This document shows, in pieces, positions 7,970 to 19,299 of a stretch of 64,000 bases of DNA. How positions within the stretch are numbered: position 1 is the first letter of the stretch; every line of letters begins with the position of its first letter. A program made the position numbers and the translations under genes. Below the pieces are notes generated by a model. It was not told the DNA's origin. It saw only the letters and a list, made by a program, of their open reading frames with translations, and searched no databases. Source of the stretch: Luteipulveratus flavus (GTDB lineage: Bacteria > Actinomycetota > Actinomycetes > Actinomycetales > Dermatophilaceae); the NCBI RefSeq assembly GCF_029080175.1, contig NZ_JARFJC010000026.1; one strand, written 5' to 3'.

Positions 7970-8860
7970 ATGACCGAGCTCGACCAGGAGAAGCCCTCGA
8001 CCCGCCTCGCGGAGGAGTTCATGCAGGCGCGCCCCCGACTCGTCGGTGCGGCGTACCGCATCGTCGGCACGGTCGCGGACGCCGAGGACGTCGTCCAGGA
8101 CGCGTGGCTGCGCTGGTCGACCGTGGACCGCGACGAGGTACGCGACCCCGTCGCCTACCTGCTGACCGTCACCACCCGCCTGGCCCTGAACCGTCTTCGC
8201 CAGCAGCGCAACCGACGTGAGGACTACATCGGTCCGTGGCTGCCCGAGCCGAGCGACGACATGGACGTCGAGGCGTCGGTCGAGCTCTCGGAGTCGGTGT
8301 CGATGGCGATGATGGTGGTGCTGGAGACGCTGACCCCGCTGGAGCGCGCCACGTTCGTGCTGCACGACGTCTTCGGCCTGACGTACGCCGAGGTCGCCAC
8401 CGCCATCGACCGCTCGGACGCCGCGGCCCGGCAGCTCGGGCACCGGGCGCGGGCCCACGTCGCCGCCCGCCGTCCGCGGCGGGTGGTCGACCGGGTGCGT
8501 CACCGTCAGGTCACCGACCAGTTCGTCGCGGCGGCCGCCACCGGCGACGTCAGCGCACTGCTCGGCCTGCTCGCCCCCGACGTCGTCCTGGTGACCGACG
8601 GCGGCGGGCTGCGCCAGGCGGCCCTGCGTCCGGTGCACGGCTCCGACAACGTGTCCCGCTTCATCGCCGGGGTCGTACAGAAGGGCATGGACGACTCGGT
8701 CACGGTCGACGTCCTGCGCGTCAACGGCGAGTCGGCGATCGTCGTGGCACGCGGCGAGGAGCTGGACACCGTCTGCTTCCTCACCGTCGAGGAGAGCGGC
8801 ATCACCGCGCTCCACCTCGTGCGCAACCCGCACAAGCTCACCGCGGTCCGCAACCGCTGA
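7970..8860 (+). CDS. ECF41-family RNA polymerase sigma factor with SnoaL-like C-terminal domain (SigJ-like)
   Basis: A 296-residue extracytoplasmic-function sigma factor. The sigma-2 region covers about residues 18-85 (YRIVGTVADAEDVVQDAWLRW) and the sigma-4 region about residues 110-165, with an HTH around LTYAEVATAIDRSDAAARQLGHRAR. The C-terminal 120 residues form an NTF2/SnoaL-like domain. Hallmarks of ECF41 are visible: the interdomain YIGPWLPEP, DGGGLRQA (family DGGGK..A) and a terminal NPHKL (family NPDKL). In this family the C-terminal domain replaces a separate anti-sigma factor and tunes activity. ATG 7970 is preceded by GGGAGGA. The COE-type oxidoreductase that usually accompanies ECF41 is not adjacent. 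Confidence 0.9.
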   Translation: MTELDQEKPSTRLAEEFMQARPRLVGAAYRIVGTVADAEDVVQDAWLRWSTVDRDEVRDPVAYLLTVTTRLALNRLRQQRNRREDYIGPWLPEPSDDMDVEASVELSESVSMAMMVVLETLTPLERATFVLHDVFGLTYAEVATAIDRSDAAARQLGHRARAHVAARRPRRVVDRVRHRQVTDQFVAAAATGDVSALLGLLAPDVVLVTDGGGLRQAALRPVHGSDNVSRFIAGVVQKGMDDSVTVDVLRVNGESAIVVARGEELDTVCFLTVEESGITALHLVRNPHKLTAVRNR

Positions 8861-8890
8861 GCGGCGGCCGCCGGCCGGGGGCCGCAGGGG

Positions 8891-9747
8891 TCACGGGCGC
8901 AGCGCAGCCGCCTCCTGCGTCGCTCGGTCGGTCGCGGCCCGCAGCGCGAGCGGGTCCGGACCGGCGGCGAGCAGGCCGCGCGAGACCGCCGGCAGCACCT
9001 GGGACTCCGCGGCGCCGAACCCGCGACGGACGTCCTCGATCGTGGCCCCCTGCGCGCCGAGGCCGGGCGCGAGGAGCGGTGCCCTGCTGGTCGCGAGCGC
9101 GTCGGTGAGGCCGAGGTCGGCGAGGTCCTTGCCGATCGTCGCGCCGGTGACCAGCCCGAAGCTGGCGAGGCGGGTGCTCTCCGCCGCGTTGAGGGCCGTC
9201 ACGCCGTCGATCACGGTCTGCGCGACGGTGACGCCGTCGCGGACGGCGTGCTGCACCGAGGCGCCCTCGGGGTTGGACGTCATCGCCAGCACGAACAGCC
9301 CGCGACCGGTCTCCCGGGCGAGGTCGACCGCCGGGGCCAGCGAGCCGAACCCGAGGTACGGGCTGACCGTGACGGCGTCGGCGCGCAGCGGTGAGGCTTC
9401 ACTCAGGTAGGCGTCGGCGTAGGCGCCCATCGTCGAGCCGATGTCGCCGCGCTTGACGTCCAGCAGGCTGAGCGTCCCGCTCCCGCGCAGGGCGGCGAGG
9501 ACGTCCTCCAGGACGGCCACGCCGCGGGAGCCGTGCCGCTCGAAGAACGCCGACTGCGGCTTCACGACCGCCACGCGACCGGCGTACGCCTCGAGGCAGA
9601 CGTCGGCGAACCGGCGCAGCCCGTCCACGTCGTCCGAGAGCCCCCAGTCGCTCAGCAGGCTCGCGTGCGGGTCGATACCCGGGCAGAGCGGCCCGAACCG
9701 GTCGACGGCCTCTGTCAGCCGGGCACCGAACGTCGCGACCGGCGTGC

Positions 9748-9751
<4 letters not shown>
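8891..9751 (-). CDS. pyrF: Orotidine 5'-phosphate decarboxylase (type 2)
   Basis: A 286-residue enzyme catalysing the last step of UMP synthesis, decarboxylation of OMP. It belongs to the longer type-2 (mycobacterial) branch: CPGIDPH near the N-terminus, the catalytic LLDVKRGDIGSTMGAYADAYL segment near residue 95, and TSNPEG. GTG 9751 overlaps the carB stop by GTGA, implying translational coupling. It is last in the pyr operon and ends 30 bases from the convergent ECF41 gene. Confidence 0.96.
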
Positions 9752-13118
<3,367 letters not shown>

Positions 13119-13119
<1 letters not shown>

Positions 13120-14360
13120 CAGGCCGTCTCCTCACTGGTCGAGCGGGCGGACGCAGGGCGCTCTGGCGAGGCCGTGCCCATGAGCTCGATGAACCGGTCG
13201 AACAGGTACGCCGCGTCGTGCGGGCCGGCCGCGGCCTCGGGGTGGTACTGCACGGAGTACGCAGGCAGGTCGAGGCAGTCCAGTCCCTCGACGACGTCGT
13301 CGTTGAGGCAGATGTGGGAGACCCGCACCCGCCCGTAGGAGGTGCCGTTGTCCGCGTCGGACGGGGCGACCGTCTCACCCTCCAGCGGCGCGTCGACGGC
13401 GAACCCGTGGTTGTGCGCGGTGACCTCGACCTTGCCGGTGGTCCGGTCCAGCACCGGCTGGTTGATGCCGCGGTGGCCGTACTTGAGCTTGTACGTGCCG
13501 AAGCCGAGCGCCCGGCCGAGGATCTGGTTCCCGAAGCAGATGCCGAAGAACGGCAGCTGCGCGTCGAGCACCTCGCGCAGGACGTCGACCTGCGGTGCGG
13601 TCGCCGGGTCGCCGGGGCCGTTGGAGAAGAACACCCCGTCCGGCCGTACCGCGCGGATCTGCTCGAACGTCGCGTCGGCGGGCAGGACGTGCACCTCGAT
13701 GCCCCGCTGCGCCATCAGGGCCGGCGTCATCGCCTTGATGCCCAGGTCCAGCGCCGCGACGGTGAAGCGCCGCTCCCCCTGTGCCGGGACGACGTACGCG
13801 TCGTCGGTCGAGACCTGCGAGGCCAGCTCCGAACCGGCCATCTCGGGTGCATCCTGGACGCGGGCGAGCAGGTCGTCCGCTCGCACGTCCAGGTGCTCAC
13901 CGCTGAAGATGCCGACCCGCATCGCGCCGCGCTCGCGCAGGTGGCGGGTCAGCGCCCGGGTGTCGATGTCGCAGATGCCGACCACGCCCTGGTCGCGCAG
14001 GTCGTCCTCCAGCGTGCGGGCCGACCGCCAGCTCGACGGGCGGATCGCGGGGTCGCGCACGACGTAGCCCGCGACCCAGATGCGCCGCGACTCGGCGTCC
14101 TCGTCGTTCATTCCGGTGTTGCCGACGTGCGGGGCGGTCATGACCACGACCTGCTGGTGATAGCTCGGGTCGGTGAGCGTCTCCTGGTAGCCGGTCATGC
14201 CGGTCGAGAAGACGCCCTCGCCGACGGTCGAGCCGACCGCGCCGTAGGCCAGGCCGGAGAAGGTCCGGCCGTCCTCGAGCACCAGCACCGCAGCCTCTCG
14301 CTGCGGGACCCGCGTCGCGCTCACACCCGTCTCCATCTCCACTGTCCTGTCGTCGCTCAT
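13119..14360 (-). CDS. carA: Carbamoyl-phosphate synthase small subunit (glutaminase)
   Basis: A 413-residue class I glutamine amidotransferase subunit that supplies ammonia to CarB. The N-terminal CPSase_sm domain begins around AAVLVLEDGRTFSGLAYGA. The triad amidotransferase domain contains the nucleophile motif PFFGICFGNQILGRALG and the later YHPEAAAGPHD with the His-x-Glu pair. ATG 14360 overlaps the pyrC stop by ATGA; an internal ATG nine codons later (METGVS) is possible. In many actinobacteria a small membrane-protein gene lies between pyrC and carA; here the genes abut. Confidence 0.97.
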
Positions 14361-15676
14361 GAGGTCACGCCTCCGTCGAGGTAGGTGGCCCGGCCGCGCA
14401 GGAAGGTCGCGTGCACCGCTCCCTTGAGGACGCGCCCGTGCCAGGGGTTGTTGCGGGAGAGCGACAGGGATCGGTCGCGGTCCACGGCACCCTCCGCGGA
14501 GGGGTCGAGCAGGACGAGGTTGGCCGGCTCCCCCGCCGCGAGCCGGCGGCCGTGACCGCTCAGGCTCGCGATCTGCGCCGGCCGGTGGGACATCGCCGCC
14601 GCGACCTCCTCCCAGGTCATCAGGCCGCTCCCGACCATCACCGTGGTGACGACCGCGAGCGCCTGCTCCAGCCCGAGCATCCCGAACGCCGCCTCCCCGA
14701 AGGCGTGCTCCTTGTCGTGCCGGGCGTGCGGTGCGTGGTCGGTGGCGACCGCGTCGATGGTGCCGTCCGCCAGCGCCGCGCGCAGTGCCTCGACGTCCTC
14801 CTGCGGCCGCAGCGGCGGGTTCACCTTGAAGACCGGGTCGTACGCGCCGAGCAGGTCGGTCGTCAGCAGCAGGTGGTGCGGCGTCACCTCGGCCGTGACG
14901 GCGATGCCCTGGCCCTTGGCCCAGCGGAGCACCTCGACCGAGCCCGCGGTCGAGACGTGCGCGATGTGCACCCGCGAGCCGGTGTGGCGGGCGAGCATGA
15001 CGTCGCGGGCGACGATGACCTCCTCGGCGACTCCCGGCCAGCCGGGCAGGCCGAGGCGGCCGGACAGCTCGCCCTCGTGGCAGCAGGCCTGACCGTCGGC
15101 CAGCCGCGGCTCCTGGGCGTGCTGGGACACCACGCCGCCGAACGCCTTGACGTACTCCAGCGCCCGGCGCATCAGCCGCGCGTCGTGGACGCACTTCCCG
15201 TCGTCGGAGAACACCCGGACGCCGGCGCGCGAGCGGGCCATCAGGCCGAGCTCGGCGAGCTGCTCCCCCGCCAGGGCCTTGGTGACCGCGCCGACCGGCT
15301 GGACGTCGACCAGACCGACCTTCTGACCGAGGTCGAGGACCCGCTCGGCCGCCTCGGCGGTGTCGGTGACCGGGTCGGTGTTGGCCATCGCGAGGACGGC
15401 GGTGAACCCGCCCGCGGCGGCCGCGGCGGAGCCGGTCTCGATGGTCTCGGCGTCCTCGCGTCCGGGCTCGCGCAGATGGGTGTGCAGGTCGACCAGACCG
15501 GGCAGCGCGACCAGGCCGTCCGCGTCGAGCACCGTCACGTCCTTCGGCGCGGACAGCGAGCCGACCTCGGCGATCACGCCGTCGCGCAGCAGCAGGTCCG
15601 CGCGTCCCGCGCCGACCAGGTCGGCGCCGCGGACGACGTACGCCTGTCCGTCGCGAGTCGGGTTGGCGTGAGTCAC
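14357..15676 (-). CDS. pyrC: Dihydroorotase
   Basis: A 439-residue class I amidohydrolase that interconverts carbamoyl aspartate and dihydroorotate. Metal-binding motifs include GLVDLHTHLREPGREDAETI near residue 60, HAQEP (middle His), HIAHVSTAGSVE and ATDHAPHARHDKE (catalytic Asp). The carbamylated-lysine position is replaced by the Asp-containing region seen in this class (FSDDGKCV). It overlaps pyrB by ATGA at its start and carA by ATGA at its end, so the whole chain is translationally coupled. Confidence 0.97.
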   Translation of the reverse strand: MTHANPTRDGQAYVVRGADLVGAGRADLLLRDGVIAEVGSLSAPKDVTVLDADGLVALPGLVDLHTHLREPGREDAETIETGSAAAAAGGFTAVLAMANTDPVTDTAEAAERVLDLGQKVGLVDVQPVGAVTKALAGEQLAELGLMARSRAGVRVFSDDGKCVHDARLMRRALEYVKAFGGVVSQHAQEPRLADGQACCHEGELSGRLGLPGWPGVAEEVIVARDVMLARHTGSRVHIAHVSTAGSVEVLRWAKGQGIAVTAEVTPHHLLLTTDLLGAYDPVFKVNPPLRPQEDVEALRAALADGTIDAVATDHAPHARHDKEHAFGEAAFGMLGLEQALAVVTTVMVGSGLMTWEEVAAAMSHRPAQIASLSGHGRRLAAGEPANLVLLDPSAEGAVDRDRSLSLSRNNPWHGRVLKGAVHATFLRGRATYLDGGVTS

Positions 15677-16608
15677 TTCTCGGCTCCTTCGCTCGAGGCC
15701 AGCAGGTGGTAGAGGACGCTCATCCGGACGGCCACGCCGGCCGAGACCTGGTCCAAGATCAGCGAGCGCGCCTCGTCCGCGGCATCGGCGGTGATCTCCA
15801 GGCCGCGGTTCATCGGGCCCGGGTGGCAGATGACGGCGTGCTCGGGCAGCGCCTTGAGCCGCTCGCGGGTGAGTCCGTAGCCGACGGTGTACTCGCGCGG
15901 CGTCGGAAAGTAGCCCCCGCTCATGCGCTCCTTCTGGACGCGCAGCATCATCGCGACGTCGACCTGCGGCAGCACCTCGTCCAGGTCGTAGGAGGTGTCG
16001 AAGCCCTCCTCTTTCGCCCAGGCGCTGACGCCGCTGGGCATCAGCGTCGGCGGCGCGACCAGGGTCACGTGCGCGCCGAGGGTGCGCAGCAGGATCAGGT
16101 TGCTGCGCACCACGCGGGAGTGGGTGAGGTCGCCGACGATCGCGACGTGCCGTCCGTCCAGCTCACCGATCCGGCGGCGGATCGTGTACGCGTCCAGCAG
16201 CGCCTGGGTGGGGTGCTCATGAGTGCCGTCGCCCGCGTTGACGACCATGGCGTCGACCCACTGGGCGACCTGCTGGGGTGCACCGCTGGCGTGGTGCCGG
16301 ATCACCAGTCCGTCCACGCCCATCGCGGCCACCGTCATGACGGTGTCGCGCAGCGACTCGCCCTTGCTCACCGAGGACCCCTTCGCCGACACGTTGATGA
16401 CGTCGGCGGACAGCCACTTGCCGGCGATCTCGAACGAGCTGCGGGTCCGGGTGGAGTCCTCGAAGAAGAGGTTGACGATCGTGCGCCCGCGCAGCGCGGG
16501 GAGCTTCTTGACCTCGCGGTCCTGGACCTGGTGCATCTGCTCGGCGGTCTGCAGGATCTGCAGTGCCTCGTCGCGGTCCAGGTCGGCAGCGCTCAGCAGG
16601 TGCCTCAT
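15673..16608 (-). CDS. pyrB: Aspartate carbamoyltransferase catalytic subunit
   Basis: A 311-residue transcarbamoylase that joins carbamoyl phosphate and aspartate, the first committed pyrimidine step. The carbamoyl-phosphate loop FFEDSTRTRSSFEIA is near residue 50, followed by SSVSKGESLRDT, the HPTQALLD motif and HPGPMNRG near residue 263 for aspartate binding. No pyrI regulatory chain is present, as usual in actinobacteria. The start overlaps the pyrR stop by ATGA. Confidence 0.98.
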   Translation of the reverse strand: MRHLLSAADLDRDEALQILQTAEQMHQVQDREVKKLPALRGRTIVNLFFEDSTRTRSSFEIAGKWLSADVINVSAKGSSVSKGESLRDTVMTVAAMGVDGLVIRHHASGAPQQVAQWVDAMVVNAGDGTHEHPTQALLDAYTIRRRIGELDGRHVAIVGDLTHSRVVRSNLILLRTLGAHVTLVAPPTLMPSGVSAWAKEEGFDTSYDLDEVLPQVDVAMMLRVQKERMSGGYFPTPREYTVGYGLTRERLKALPEHAVICHPGPMNRGLEITADAADEARSLILDQVSAGVAVRMSVLYHLLASSEGAEK

Positions 16609-17213
16609 CGGGCCTGTCCTTCCGTCGGGCCCGCCACGATGCGGACCTCCTCGATGCCGTCGTGGTCCTGCAGCCGGACGCGGACCCGTTCGGCCTTCGC
16701 GGTGGGCAGGTTCTTGCCGACGTGGTCGGCCCGGACGGGCAGCTCGCGGTGGCCGCGGTCGACGAGGACGACGAGCCGGACCGCTCGCGGTCGTCCGAGG
16801 TCGCCCAGCGCGTCCAGCGCCGCGCGCACCGTACGCCCGGAGTAGAGGACGTCGTCGACCAGCACGACGATCTTGTCGTCGATGCCGCCGCTGGGGATCG
16901 TCGTGGCGTGCGCCGTGCGGACAGGCTGACGACGCAGGTCGTCGCGGTACATGGTCACGTCCAGTGCACCGACCGGGACGTCGACGCCCTCGACCTGGGC
17001 GATCGCCGCGACCAGCCGTTCGGCGAGCTCGACGCCGCGGGTCGGGATGCCGAGCACGACCAGGTCGTCGGCTCCCTTGTTGTGCTCGAGCACCTCGTGC
17101 GCCATCCGTCGCAGGGCGCGGGAGACGTCGGCGGAGCTGAGGACCACACGACCGGACGACGGAGCCGAGGGCTGCGACGCCGCCGGGGGTAGGGCAGAGT
17201 CAGGACGCGACAT
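16605..17213 (-). CDS. pyrR: Bifunctional pyr operon regulator / uracil phosphoribosyltransferase
   Basis: A 202-residue PRT-fold RNA-binding regulator. The PRPP-binding motif is VVLVDDVLYSGRTVRAALD around residue 118, and the hood region carries GIPTRGVELAERL. PyrR senses UMP/PRPP and represses its own operon by binding leader RNA; it also has uracil phosphoribosyltransferase activity. As the first gene it overlaps pyrB by four bases. A PyrR-type binding loop lies 22-32 bases upstream of its ATG, next to the Shine-Dalgarno, so translational repression of the operon head is expected. Confidence 0.96.
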   Translation of the reverse strand: MSRPDSALPPAASQPSAPSSGRVVLSSADVSRALRRMAHEVLEHNKGADDLVVLGIPTRGVELAERLVAAIAQVEGVDVPVGALDVTMYRDDLRRQPVRTAHATTIPSGGIDDKIVVLVDDVLYSGRTVRAALDALGDLGRPRAVRLVVLVDRGHRELPVRADHVGKNLPTAKAERVRVRLQDHDGIEEVRIVAGPTEGQAR

Positions 17214-17222
17214 GGCGTCAGG

Positions 17223-17250
17223 ACCTCCTTCGCCGCCTCACGGGACGGAT
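17223..17250 (-). promoter_or_regulatory. PyrR-binding RNA site overlapping the pyrR ribosome-binding region
   Basis: In the sense of the mRNA the leader reads GTCCCGTGAGGCGG (UCCCGUGAGGC at 17235-17245), matching the PyrR loop consensus UCCNGNGAGGY. Flanking CCG/CGG bases can close a stem, and the Shine-Dalgarno AAGGAGGT (17223-17230) follows at once. PyrR binding here would hide the ribosome site, a translational version of the Bacillus attenuation system. Seen directly: the motif and its position. Inferred: the mechanism. Confidence 0.7.
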
Positions 17251-17276
17251 CGTTAAAGGATGTCTGTCGGCAAGAG

Positions 17277-17282
17277 ATCTTA
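17277..17282 (-). promoter_or_regulatory. Candidate -10 element of the pyr operon
   Basis: TAAGAT on the minus strand fits the actinobacterial TAnnnT consensus. It would start transcription near 17270, giving a leader of about 57 nt that contains the whole PyrR site. No convincing -35 hexamer is visible in the GC-rich DNA upstream. Confidence 0.45.
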
Positions 17283-17326
17283 CCCGGCCGCGACGGCCGG
17301 ACCGGCACCGGGCACGCCGGGTCGCC

Positions 17327-18106
17327 TCAGCGCAGCAGCACGTAGCCGTGCAGCAGCACGAGCAGCACGGGCTGGTGGAGGAGGTAGATCGCCAGCGTGT
17401 GACGGCCGAGGAAGGCCAGTGCGCCGCCGGCCCCCCTCTCGGGACGCCAGGACGCGAGCCGCTCCTCGGTCGCCGACCCCTGCAGGGACCGCATCAGGAG
17501 CTCACCGGCCAGGGTCAGCGCGAGCATCGGCAGCAGCGGCGCGCTGTCGATGGTCGGACGGACGCCCTCGGTGAGGCCGGTCCAGGACCACCAGCGGGAG
17601 TCGCCGGGGATCGTGACCAGCTGCGGGAGCGCGACCGCGAGACCGATCGCGCCGACGGCGGTGGCGCGCGAGGCGTGGACGAACGGCAGCGCCAGCACCG
17701 AGCTCACCGCGATGGCGTGCAGGATGCCGAAGGACACCCACTGGTGAGGGAGGAAGAGATACGTCGCGACGCTGACGAGAACGGCGTACCCGACCAGCTG
17801 CACCTCGCGCCGCCAGAAGGACGCCGCCCGGAAGCGCTCGCGGTGCGCCAGCACCAGGCTCACCCCGACCAGCAGCAGGAAGGTGCCGGCGATCGTGTGC
17901 GAGATCGCCCGCCCCCAGGGGGTGCTGCCGATGTGGGTGCCGATGAGGTCCAGCGAGCCCAGGTCCCAGGTCAGGTGGAACGCGATGACCGCGAGGATCG
18001 CGACCCCGCGGACGACGTCGACGGCAACCAGACGGGTCGCGGTGGTGGACGCGGGACGGCGGCGGGCGGTGAGAGTCATCCTGGGTCGGACTCGGGTCGG
18101 CTCCAT
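17327..18106 (-). CDS. DUF1624 / heparan-alpha-glucosaminide N-acetyltransferase-like membrane protein
   Basis: A 259-residue integral membrane protein of the acyltransferase-like DUF1624 family. It has the family opening RLVAVDVVRGVAILAVIAFHLTWD (RG motif and histidine in the first helix) and about seven predicted membrane helices ending in HTLAIYLLHQPVLLVLL. Homologues are thought to move acetyl or acyl groups to sugars; the substrate here is unknown. ATG 18106 is preceded by GAGGGAG at good spacing; an ATG six codons upstream (18124) has a poorer site. It lies between nusB and pyrR on the same strand. Confidence 0.8.
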   Translation of the reverse strand: MEPTRVRPRMTLTARRRPASTTATRLVAVDVVRGVAILAVIAFHLTWDLGSLDLIGTHIGSTPWGRAISHTIAGTFLLLVGVSLVLAHRERFRAASFWRREVQLVGYAVLVSVATYLFLPHQWVSFGILHAIAVSSVLALPFVHASRATAVGAIGLAVALPQLVTIPGDSRWWSWTGLTEGVRPTIDSAPLLPMLALTLAGELLMRSLQGSATEERLASWRPERGAGGALAFLGRHTLAIYLLHQPVLLVLLHGYVLLR

Positions 18107-18130
18107 CTGGCTCCCTCGCGGCATCGCGCG

Positions 18131-18547
18131 TCAGACCAGGGTCGGCTTGACCTCGGCCAGGCGCGCGAGGAGGCCGTTGACGAACGAGGGCGACTCGTCG
18201 GTCGACAGCTCGGTGGCCAGCGCGACCGCCTCGGAGATGACGACGGCGTCCGGCACGTCGTCCTCGTACAGCAGCTCGTACGTCGCGACGCGCAGCAGGG
18301 CGCGGTCGACCGCGGGCATGCGCTCCAGGGGCCAGCCCTGGGAGTAGGTCGTCAGCGCCTCGTTGATCGGGTGCCACTTGCCGACGACCCCGCGCACGAG
18401 CTCACCGGTGTACGCCGGCAGTGGCGCCGGCGTCACCGGTGCGACCACCCGCTCGTCCAGCAGCGTCACGGCGTTCACGCCGCGCTGCTCGGCCTCGAAG
18501 AGCAGGTCGAGGGCCCTCTTACGGGCCTTGGTCCGAGCGGAGGCCAT
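18131..18547 (-). CDS. nusB: Transcription antitermination factor NusB
   Basis: A 138-residue all-helical protein that acts with NusE (S10) at boxA sequences in rRNA leaders. The RNA-binding N-terminus ARTKARKRALDLLFEAEQRG is typical, as is the C-terminal VVISEAVALATELSTDESPSFVNGLLA. It starts three bases after the efp stop and is presumably co-transcribed with efp, the normal actinobacterial efp-nusB pair. Confidence 0.97.
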   Translation of the reverse strand: MASARTKARKRALDLLFEAEQRGVNAVTLLDERVVAPVTPAPLPAYTGELVRGVVGKWHPINEALTTYSQGWPLERMPAVDRALLRVATYELLYEDDVPDAVVISEAVALATELSTDESPSFVNGLLARLAEVKPTLV

Positions 18548-18550
18548 GGG

Positions 18551-19111
18551 TCAGCTGACCCGGCCGAGGTAGGAGCCGTCGCGGGTGTCGACCTTGACCT
18601 TGGTGCCCTGCTCGAGGAACAGCGGGACCTGGATCTCGGCGCCGGTCTCCAGGGTCGCCGGCTTGCTGCCGCCGGTGGAGCGGTCGCCCTGCAGGCCCGG
18701 CTCGGTGTGCGCGATCTCCAGCACGACCGAGGCGGGGAGCTCGACGTACAGGACCGTGCCCTCGTGCTGGGCGACGATCGCCTCCTGGTTCTCCAGCAGG
18801 TAGTTCGCGACGGTGCCGACCGTGGCCTCGGGGATGTGGATCTGGTCGTACGTCTTGGTGTCCATGAAGACGTAGTCCGTGCCGTCCTTGTACAGGTACT
18901 GCATGTCGGAGCGGTCGACGCTCGCCGTCACGACCTTGACGCCCGCGTTGAAGGTCTTGTCGACGACCTTGCCCGAGAGGACGTTCTTGAGCTTGGTACG
19001 GACGAAGGCCGGGCCCTTGCCCGGCTTGACGTGCTGGAACTCGACGACGGACCACAGCTGGCCCTCCAGGTTGAGCACCAGGCCGTTCTTCAGGTCGTTC
19101 GTGCTTGCCAC
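18551..19111 (-). CDS. efp: Translation elongation factor P
   Basis: A 186-residue EF-P with its KOW-like N-domain and two OB domains. It relieves ribosome stalling at polyproline. The loop that is modified in some bacteria reads KPGKGPAFVRTKLKNV (tip Lys at KPGKG), so a lysine is available. The start is GTG 19111 (VASTNDLKNG). No modification enzyme genes are nearby. It heads the efp-nusB unit and has a candidate -10 about 90 bases upstream. Confidence 0.97.
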   Translation of the reverse strand: MASTNDLKNGLVLNLEGQLWSVVEFQHVKPGKGPAFVRTKLKNVLSGKVVDKTFNAGVKVVTASVDRSDMQYLYKDGTDYVFMDTKTYDQIHIPEATVGTVANYLLENQEAIVAQHEGTVLYVELPASVVLEIAHTEPGLQGDRSTGGSKPATLETGAEIQVPLFLEQGTKVKVDTRDGSYLGRVS

Positions 19112-19201
19112 GCGTTCATCTCTCTCGTACGCCGGGAGGGCACCGGCGCGGGCCTCGGCCCGGGCATGACGGCACCCGTACAGATCTGGGGTTTCCGGTC
19201 G

Positions 19202-19207
19202 AGTCTA
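19202..19207 (-). promoter_or_regulatory. Candidate -10 element for efp-nusB
   Basis: TAGACT on the minus strand lies in the 188-base gap between efp and the divergent glutamate-synthase-like gene. Transcription would begin near 19195, a leader of about 84 nt. No clear -35 hexamer is seen. The rest of the gap shows no other element I can name. Confidence 0.35.
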
Positions 19208-19299
19208 CCGGCTCGCCCGGGTGCAGGGGTACGCGCGCGGCCCGGCGCCGAGCGGACGGCGAATGGCGTGGCGTACGGATCGGGGCCAGACTGCGCGGC

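Noticed and set aside
19105..19299. Upstream extension of the FMN protein
   Set aside because: Translation is Arg/Gly-rich and overlaps the efp promoter region; ATG 19300 gives the normal N-terminus.
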